A stretch of DNA of 5,545 nucleotides from Brevundimonas sp. (GTDB lineage: Bacteria > Pseudomonadota > Alphaproteobacteria > Caulobacterales > Caulobacteraceae), in contig JALAGW010000130.1 in NCBI GenBank assembly GCA_022712235.1, forward strand, positions 1-5,545. The letters run 5' to 3'. Shown here one piece after another: positions 1 through 4,153 of this stretch; the stretch's first letter is position 1, and each line of letters opens with the position of its first letter. The position numbers and the translations under genes are program-made. The notes under the pieces are model-generated. The model saw only the letters and a program-made list of their open reading frames with translations. It had not been told where the DNA came from and ran no database searches.

Positions 1-585
1 CTCCACCCGGACGGGGCCGCGGGCTTCGAGCGCGGCCGCAACCTGCACAAGATCGGCATGGAGGCCAACGACACCTCCGAGCTCTTCTTCAACGACGTCA
101 AGGTGCCGCTGGAGAACGCCATCGGCGGCAGCGAGGGCATGGGCTTCGTCCAGCTGATGCAGCAGCTGCCGCAGGAACGCCTGAACATCGCGGTCCAGGG
201 CGTGGCCGCCGCCGAGCGGGGCCTTGAGGCGACGCTGGACTACGTCAAGCAGCGCAAGGCGTTTGGGAAACGCGTCATCGACTTCCAGAACACCCAGTTC
301 AAGCTGGCCGAGGTCAAGACCAAGCTGACGGTGGCCAAGGTCTTCGTCGACCACTGCATTGGCCTGCACCTGAAGGGCCAACTGGACGCCGCCACGGCGT
401 CCATGGCCAAATACTGGGTCACCGACATCCAGGGCGAGACCATCGACGAGATGCTGCAGCTCTTCGGCGGCTACGGCTACATGACCGAGTACCCGATCGC
501 CCAACTCTACAAGGACGCGCGCGTCCAGCGCATCTACGGCGGCACCAATGAGATCATGAAGCTGCTGATCGCGCGCACCCTGTAA
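1..585 (+). CDS. Acyl-CoA dehydrogenase, long-chain (LCAD)-like, C-terminal part (5' end outside window)
   Basis: This frame is open from base 1 and ends at TAA 583-585, giving 194 visible residues of a protein normally near 380-400, so the N-terminal domain lies upstream. An internal ATG at 58 is not the real start, because the reading frame continues before it with family-like sequence. The enzyme oxidises acyl-CoA to the trans-2-enoyl-CoA using FAD and passes electrons to ETF, in cytosolic beta-oxidation or a related catabolic route. Visible family marks are the start of the C-terminal helical domain with LPQERL (window codons 56-61), the FAD/dimer motif YVKQRKAFGK, MAKYW, FGGYGYMTEYPIA, and the terminal RIYGGTNEIMK. 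The last motif has Gly where medium-chain enzymes carry the catalytic Glu (YEGT). In LCAD and isovaleryl-CoA dehydrogenase the base sits on the earlier helix, matching Glu in LPQER here. The family is certain. The long-chain-like subtype is inferred from motifs, and the true substrate is unknown. Confidence 0.93.
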   Translation, partial: LHPDGAAGFERGRNLHKIGMEANDTSELFFNDVKVPLENAIGGSEGMGFVQLMQQLPQERLNIAVQGVAAAERGLEATLDYVKQRKAFGKRVIDFQNTQFKLAEVKTKLTVAKVFVDHCIGLHLKGQLDAATASMAKYWVTDIQGETIDEMLQLFGGYGYMTEYPIAQLYKDARVQRIYGGTNEIMKLLIARTL

Positions 586-615
586 AGCGAACCGCCGGGG
601 CGGTAAGGGAGGCGC

Positions 616-1503
616 ATGATCGTCCGCTCCCGTCCCGGCCCGCTGGAAATCCTTTTCGCCCTGAACGGGTCCATCCTGCCGCGCGTGGTCGGGCGGCTGG
701 CCCTGACCGTCGTCATCACGGTGGCGGCGGTCATGCTTCATCGCGAGCGCCCGGACCTGCCGGTGCACCTGGCGGCGGCGCCCTTCGCCCTGATCGGGCT
801 GGCGCTGTCCATCTTCATGAGCTTCCGCAACAACGCCTGCTACGACCGCTGGTGGGAGGCGCGAAAGCTGTGGGGCGAGTTGGTCATCGCCGTCCGCGCC
901 TTCATCCGTCAGACCGTCCTGCTGCCTGATGAGCGCCGCAGGCCCATGCTGGACGGGGTCGGCGGCTTCGTCTTCGGTCTGGCCGCCCGGCTGCGCGACC
1001 GCGACGAGGCGGGCGAGATCGCTCGTTGGACTGAGGTCGCGCCCGCGCCCCACGCCACCGACGCCGCCCTGACCGGCGTGGGCCGCCAGTGCGCCGAGCT
1101 GTTGCGCGACGGCCTGATCGACCCGATCCGCTATTCGGTGCTGGAGCTGCGGCTGACCGAGATGAGCCATGTCCTGGCCGGCTGCGAGCGGATCAAGACC
1201 ACGCCCCTGCCCTTCGCCTACGCCCTGCTGCTGCACCGGACGGCCCATGCCTTTTGCCTGATGCTGCCCTTCGCCCTGGCCCCGGCGCTGGGGTGGTGGA
1301 CGATGGCGGTGTCCCTGCTGGTCGCCTACACCTTCTTCGGTCTGGACGCCCTGGGCGACGAACTGGAAGATCCCTTCGGCGACGATCCCAACGACCTGCC
1401 CCTGGACGCCATGAGCCGAATGCTGGAACGCGAACTGCGCCACGCCCAGGGCCAGACCGACCTGCCCCCCGTCTGGCCGGCCCAGCGCGACCGGCTGAGC
1501 TGA
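616..1503 (+). CDS. Bestrophin family (UPF0187/YneE-like) membrane protein, putative anion channel
   Basis: This 295-residue protein has the usual length and architecture of bacterial bestrophins. Those form inner-membrane pentameric ion channels, and members have been described as anion- or cation-conducting. Hydrophobic segments lie at about residues 23-41, 52-70, 200-222 and 226-243. The family signature FRNNACYDRWWEARKLWG follows the second segment (residues 70-87), and the conserved acidic stretch DELEDPFGDDPNDLPLD (248-264) follows the last one. The ATG at 616 is supported by a Shine-Dalgarno AAGGGAGG at 605-612, only three bases upstream. Initiation there gives a short polar N-terminus before the first membrane helix. 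The gene begins 30 bases after the acyl-CoA dehydrogenase stop, so cotranscription is likely, though no functional link is evident. Its TGA stop (1501-1503) is the first part of a 9-bp sequence repeated in inverted form at 1536-1544. Ion selectivity cannot be read from the sequence. Confidence 0.9.
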   Translation: MIVRSRPGPLEILFALNGSILPRVVGRLALTVVITVAAVMLHRERPDLPVHLAAAPFALIGLALSIFMSFRNNACYDRWWEARKLWGELVIAVRAFIRQTVLLPDERRRPMLDGVGGFVFGLAARLRDRDEAGEIARWTEVAPAPHATDAALTGVGRQCAELLRDGLIDPIRYSVLELRLTEMSHVLAGCERIKTTPLPFAYALLLHRTAHAFCLMLPFALAPALGWWTMAVSLLVAYTFFGLDALGDELEDPFGDDPNDLPLDAMSRMLERELRHAQGQTDLPPVWPAQRDRLS

Positions 1504-1507
1504 GCGG

Positions 1508-1535
1508 CTGACACAGAAAGTAACCGCGTTATTCT
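1508..1535 (+). promoter_or_regulatory. Candidate sigma70-type promoter upstream of the GIY-YIG cassette and rsmE
   Basis: CTGACA (1508-1513) matches five of six bases of the -35 consensus. After 16 bases, TATTCT (1530-1535) matches four of six bases of the -10 consensus. Transcription would start near 1542, at or inside the left repeat, and run through the nuclease gene into rsmE. The site lies wholly outside the repeat, so it may be the original rsmE promoter. It starts four bases after the bestrophin stop codon. This is motif matching only; chance matches of this quality are not rare. Confidence 0.4.
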
Positions 1536-1537
1536 AG

Positions 1538-1568
1538 CCGCTCATCCCCGCGGAAGCGGGGACCCAGT
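1538..1568 (+). repeat. Left 31-bp repeat of the cassette, REP-like palindrome
   Basis: The copy starts CCGCTCAT and ends ACCCAGT. Its core is a hairpin of T+CCCCGC (1545-1551) and GCGGGG+A (1556-1562), a 7-bp stem closed by GGAA (1552-1555). As RNA that loop fits the GNRA tetraloop pattern. The copy is identical over all 31 bases to the reverse complement of 1879-1909. The ACCCAGT end faces the nuclease gene. From memory, palindromes with this kind of CATCCCCGC...GCGGGGACCCAG core are common in intergenic regions of Caulobacteraceae and other alphaproteobacteria; copy number here is not checkable. Confidence 0.9.
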
Positions 1569-1586
1569 CCTTTTGCGGGGCAGACC

Positions 1587-1871
1587 GTGGCTTTCTTCAC
1601 CTACATCGTCGCCAACGGGCGGAACGGCGCCCTTTATACCGGCTCAACCGACAACATTGTCGAACGCACGTCCCAGCACCGCGCAAAGGTGTTCAGAGGC
1701 TTTTCCGCCAAGTATGGGTGCGCTGTTCTGGTCTGGTACGAGCTTCACCCGACCCGGCACGACGCCTTCATTCGCGAACGCCAGATCAAGAAATGGAACC
1801 GCGTTTGGAAACTGGAGCTGATCGAGCGGGCCAATCCGGGCTGGCGCGACCTGTTCAACGACCTGTTCTGA
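1587..1871 (+). CDS. Small single-domain GIY-YIG endonuclease (COG2827-like), GTG start
   Basis: This 94-residue protein is almost entirely one GIY-YIG nuclease domain, the fold also found in UvrC and some homing endonucleases, which uses one metal ion to cut DNA. The first motif appears as TYIV (residues 5-8) and the second as LYTGST (16-21). The expected catalytic set is present: Tyr6, Tyr17, Arg27, His31 and Glu64 in RERQIKKW. It ends with the family's usual NPGWRDLF (83-90). No extra DNA-binding domain is attached. The start is GTG 1587: no ATG lies in frame between it and the upstream stop at 1521, and GGGG at 1577-1580 is a suitable ribosome-binding site six bases away. The gene is flanked by inverted copies of a 31-bp palindromic repeat. 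Base composition is near 60% G+C, with codons such as AGA (Arg37) and GCA (Ala33) that the neighbours seem to avoid, consistent with transfer. The DNA target is unknown; the repeat itself is a candidate. Confidence 0.87.
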   Translation: MAFFTYIVANGRNGALYTGSTDNIVERTSQHRAKVFRGFSAKYGCAVLVWYELHPTRHDAFIRERQIKKWNRVWKLELIERANPGWRDLFNDLF

Positions 1872-1878
1872 GGCTCTC

Positions 1879-1909
1879 ACTGGGTCCCCGCTTCCGCGGG
1901 GATGAGCGG
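1879..1909 (-). repeat. Right 31-bp repeat of the cassette, inverted relative to the left copy
   Basis: The sequence runs from ACTGGGT to ATGAGCGG and is the exact reverse complement of 1538-1568. Its hairpin pairs 1885-1891 with 1896-1902 around a TTCC loop. It begins seven bases after the nuclease stop codon and ends five bases (AAAAA) before the rsmE ATG. In one transcript it could fold locally or pair along its whole length with the left copy, looping out the nuclease gene. No T-run follows on either strand, so it does not look like a normal intrinsic terminator. Confidence 0.9.
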
Positions 1910-1914
1910 AAAAA

Positions 1915-2634
1915 ATGATACGCCTTCACGTCGCCTCCGACCTCGCCCCCGGCCATGCCGTCGCTCCGACCCTCGACCAGTCGCGCTACCTGACCCAGGT
2001 GATGCGGCTGAAGGCGGGCTACGACCTGCTGGTCTTCAACGGCCGTCACGGCGAGTGGCGCGCCAGCGTCGCCGAGGTGCTGAAGAAGGGCGTCATCCTG
2101 CGCGCCGAGGAGCAGGTGCGCGAACAGACCCACGGCCCCGATCTGGAGCTGATCGTCGCCGTGGTGAAGAAGGCGCGGATCGAAACCATCGTCGAGAAGG
2201 CCGCCGAACTGGGCGCGAAACGGGTGCGGCTGGTCCTGACCCACCGCACCAACGCCGACCGGCTGCGGCTGGACCGGCTGGACGCCATCGCCGAGGAGGC
2301 CGCCGAACAGACCGGCCGTCTGGACGTTCCCCCGGTCGATGATCCGGTCAAGCTGGACGCTCTTCTGGACGGCTGGGACGCCGAACGCCGGCTGATGTTC
2401 TGCGACGAGACCGGCGGCGCGCCCGCCATCGGCGCCCTGACGGCTGCGGGCGGTGACAAGTGGGCCATCCTGATCGGCCCCGAGGGCGGCTTCTCGCCCG
2501 AGGAAGGCGAGCGGCTGCGAGCCCTGCCCTTCACCACCGCCGTCTCTCTGGGCCCGCGCATCCTGCGCGCCGACACCGCCGCCATCGCCGCCCTGACCCT
2601 GTGGCAGGCGGCTGTCGGCGACTGGGAACGATAG
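1915..2634 (+). CDS. rsmE: 16S rRNA (uracil(1498)-N(3))-methyltransferase RsmE
   Basis: RsmE is a cytosolic SPOUT-class, SAM-dependent enzyme that methylates N3 of U1498 in 16S rRNA, on the assembled 30S subunit, near the decoding site. At 239 residues it has the expected length. The N-terminal PUA-like part is seen in IRLHVA (2-7), YLTQVMRLKAGYDLLVFNG (25-43) and GEW. The SPOUT domain shows the conserved helix ARIETIVEKAAELGA, the SAM-loop motif IGPEGGFS (187-194) and the knot motif LGPRILRADTA (212-222), with Asp in place of the more common Glu. The ATG at 1915 fits the usual family beginning (MIRL). It has no convincing Shine-Dalgarno: only GCGGA followed by five A's precedes it, and that stretch includes the end of the right cassette repeat. 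The gene is followed 70 bases later by gshA, and the two may be partly cotranscribed. Confidence 0.95.
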   Translation: MIRLHVASDLAPGHAVAPTLDQSRYLTQVMRLKAGYDLLVFNGRHGEWRASVAEVLKKGVILRAEEQVREQTHGPDLELIVAVVKKARIETIVEKAAELGAKRVRLVLTHRTNADRLRLDRLDAIAEEAAEQTGRLDVPPVDDPVKLDALLDGWDAERRLMFCDETGGAPAIGALTAAGGDKWAILIGPEGGFSPEEGERLRALPFTTAVSLGPRILRADTAAIAALTLWQAAVGDWER

Positions 2635-2653
2635 AAGTTTTGCGTCGCCCCTC

Positions 2654-2682
2654 TTGAGCGGGGCCGTATCCTCGCCCATCTA
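2654..2682 (+). promoter_or_regulatory. Weak candidate promoter for gshA
   Basis: TTGAGC (2654-2659) and CATCTA (2677-2682) are separated by 17 bases in the 70-base rsmE-gshA gap. The -35 matches four of six consensus bases and the -10 only two, so the assignment is weak. It overlaps a small GC hairpin (2647-2664). Read-through from rsmE is an equally good explanation for gshA expression. Confidence 0.22.
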
Positions 2683-2693
2683 GCCGCGACAGC

Positions 2694-2698
2694 AGGGG
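2694..2698 (+). promoter_or_regulatory. Ribosome-binding site of gshA
   Basis: AGGGG lies six bases upstream of the ATG at 2705. It supports that start and contrasts with the poorly marked rsmE start just upstream. Confidence 0.7.
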
Positions 2699-2704
2699 TT
2701 ACAG

Positions 2705-4066
2705 ATGACCGACACGGCGCCGCTTTCGAAAGAGCAACTGATCCACGCCATGTCGAAGGGCGAGAAGCCCGCCGACCAGTGGCGCATCGGCGCCGAGCAC
2801 GAGAAGTTCGGCTTCGACAAGTCCACCCTGCGCCGCCCCGCCTATGAGGGCGACAACGGCATCCTGGCCATGCTGACCGGGCTGCAGCGCTTTGGCTGGT
2901 CGCCGGTGGAGGAAGCCGGCCACGTCATCGCCCTGGAGCGCAAGAACGCCGAAGGCTTCACCGCCTCGATCAGCCTGGAGCCAGGCGGCCAGTTCGAGCT
3001 GTCGGGCGCCCCGCTGCAGACCATCCACGACATCTGCTCGGAAACCGGCCAGCACCTGATGGAGGTCAAGCAGGTCGCGGACCAGCTGAATCTCGGCTTC
3101 CTCGGCGCCGGTTTCGACCCCCTGTGGCGGCGCGAGGACGTGCCGGTCATGCCCAAGGGTCGTTACGGCATCATGCGCGCCTACATGCCGAGGAAGGGCT
3201 CGCTGGGCCTCGACATGATGCTGCGCACCTGCACCATCCAGGCCAATCTCGACTTCGATTCCGAAGCCGACATGGTCATGAAGTTCCGCACATCTCTGGC
3301 GCTTCAGCCCATCGCCACGGCCCTGTTCGCCTGTTCGCCCTTCACCGAGGGCAAGCCGAACGGCTTCCTGTCGGCGCGCGCCAATGTCTGGACCGACACT
3401 GATCCCGACCGCACCGGGATGCTGGACTTCGTCTTCGCCGACGGCTTCGGCTACGAGCGCTACGCCGACTATGCGCTGGACACCCCCATGTATTTCGCCA
3501 AGCGCGGCGAGACCTATGTCGACCTGTCGGGCAAGTCGTTCCGCAAGTTCATGACCGAGGGTCTGGACGCCCTGCCCGGCGAGCGCGCCACGGCCAAGGA
3601 CTGGGCCGACCACCTGACCACCCTCTTCCCCGAAGTCCGGCTGAAACAGTATCTGGAGATGCGCGGCGCCGACGGCGGCCCGTGGAGCCGCATCTGCGCC
3701 CTGCCCGCCCTGTGGGCCGGCATCCTCTACGACGCGCCGTCTCTCGCGGCGGCCTGGGACCTGTGCAAGGACTGGGACATCGCCGACCATGAGCGCCTGC
3801 GCCGCGACGTCACCCGTCTGGGCCTCAAGGCCGAGGTGGCGGGCCGCAGCGTGCGCGACATCGCCGTCGATCTGGTCGAGATCGCCAAGCACGGCCTGAA
3901 GAACCGCGCCCGCTTCTCGGGCGGCATGGTCGATGAGCGCGGCTACCTGTCGGAACTGGAAGACATCGCCGACAGCGGCGTGACCCCCGCTGATCGCCTG
4001 CTGGAGCTGTATCACGGCGAATGGCAGGGCGACGTCAGCCGCATCTATCGCGACCTTGCCTACTGA
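2705..4066 (+). CDS. gshA: Glutamate-cysteine ligase, plant-type (GCS2 family)
   Basis: This enzyme catalyses the ATP-dependent joining of L-glutamate and L-cysteine to gamma-glutamylcysteine, the first and usually rate-limiting step of glutathione synthesis in the cytosol. The 453-residue length matches the plant-type class that alphaproteobacteria carry, distinct from the E. coli gamma-proteobacterial type. Conserved blocks are in the expected order: IGAEHEKFGF (28-37), EPGGQFELSGAPL (92-104), MPKGRYGIMRAYMP (149-162), LRTCTIQANLDF (173-184), and then ALQPIATALFA, SPFTEGKPNG, YALDTPMYF, TTLFPEVRLKQYLEMRGADGG and ALPALWAGILYD. Acidic residues of the EHE and EPGGQFE blocks are those expected to bind metal-ATP and substrates. 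The ATG at 2705 has a good ribosome-binding site, and the Met-Thr-Asp start is natural for the family. No frameshift or missing block is seen. Glutathione synthetase (gshB) is not in the window. Confidence 0.96.
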   Translation: MTDTAPLSKEQLIHAMSKGEKPADQWRIGAEHEKFGFDKSTLRRPAYEGDNGILAMLTGLQRFGWSPVEEAGHVIALERKNAEGFTASISLEPGGQFELSGAPLQTIHDICSETGQHLMEVKQVADQLNLGFLGAGFDPLWRREDVPVMPKGRYGIMRAYMPRKGSLGLDMMLRTCTIQANLDFDSEADMVMKFRTSLALQPIATALFACSPFTEGKPNGFLSARANVWTDTDPDRTGMLDFVFADGFGYERYADYALDTPMYFAKRGETYVDLSGKSFRKFMTEGLDALPGERATAKDWADHLTTLFPEVRLKQYLEMRGADGGPWSRICALPALWAGILYDAPSLAAAWDLCKDWDIADHERLRRDVTRLGLKAEVAGRSVRDIAVDLVEIAKHGLKNRARFSGGMVDERGYLSELEDIADSGVTPADRLLELYHGEWQGDVSRIYRDLAY

Positions 4067-4139
4067 GGCCGAGGGGCAGAAATAGCCGTTACCGAAATCC
4101 GAGCTTAACCGCTAGCGTCTAGGGTCGCGGCAGTACGCC

Positions 4140-4144
4140 AAGGA
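4140..4144 (+). promoter_or_regulatory. Ribosome-binding site of the hybrid histidine kinase
   Basis: AAGGA lies nine bases upstream of ATG 4154 and fixes the start of a reading frame that runs off the window. The 87-base gap before the start (4067-4153) also contains one TTAACC (4105-4110) and the palindrome CGCTAGCG (4110-4117). I could not define a convincing promoter there. Confidence 0.65.
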
Positions 4145-4153
4145 TAGTCGCCG

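Larger units (their letters stand above)
1538..1909 (+). mobile_element. GIY-YIG nuclease cassette bounded by 31-bp inverted repeats (REP-like element)
   Basis: The unit is 372 bp: a 31-bp left repeat (1538-1568), an 18-bp leader, one small nuclease gene, a 7-bp spacer and a perfect reverse-complement copy of the repeat (1879-1909). Nothing else is inside. Identity between the two repeats stops sharply at both edges (G1537 against A1910, C1569 against C1878), which gives defined borders. I see no direct target-site duplication: the left flank ends TTCTAG and the right flank begins AAAAA. The gene is about 60% G+C, whereas most neighbouring lines counted are near or above 70%. The structure resembles a minimal insertion element, or a REP palindrome pair with its associated enzyme gene. 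Mobility is inferred from this architecture alone; there is no transposase. Confidence 0.65.

Noticed and set aside
591..604. Small hairpin ACCGC-CGGG-GCGGT between the dehydrogenase and bestrophin genes
   Set aside because: It has only a 5-bp stem and is followed by the purine-rich ribosome-binding site rather than a T-run, so it is not a convincing terminator. Such stems are common by chance in this composition.
1538..1909. A two-repeat CRISPR array
   Set aside because: The copies are inverted rather than direct and are separated by a complete gene, with no spacer-sized intervals.
1538..1909. A classical insertion sequence with target-site duplication
   Set aside because: There is no transposase, and the bases just outside the repeats (TTCTAG on the left, AAAAA on the right) show no direct repeat. 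I call it only a probable mobile cassette.
1902..2342. A + strand frame starting with the ATG inside the right repeat
   Set aside because: It is out of frame with rsmE and encodes an Arg/Pro/Gly-rich shadow product. The rsmE frame at 1915 matches the family from its first residues.
2647..2664. GCCCC...GGGGC hairpin after rsmE as a terminator
   Set aside because: The stem is only five pairs with an 8-base loop, and no T-run follows on either strand.
1855..2679. A 274-codon minus-strand frame opposite rsmE that reaches across the right repeat
   Set aside because: It is antisense to an intact rsmE and has low-complexity composition, with no family resemblance.
2699..4015. A 438-codon open frame on the minus strand opposite gshA
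   Set aside because: It is a shadow of GC-rich coding DNA. gshA matches its family from end to end, while the antisense product is a Gly/Ala/Gln/Val-rich string with no recognisable motif.
4104..4124. Possible CtrA site or promoter (TTAACC plus TCTAGGGT) before the kinase
   Set aside because: Only one TTAA half-site is present, without the partner seven bases away, and no -35/-10 pair of good spacing could be made.
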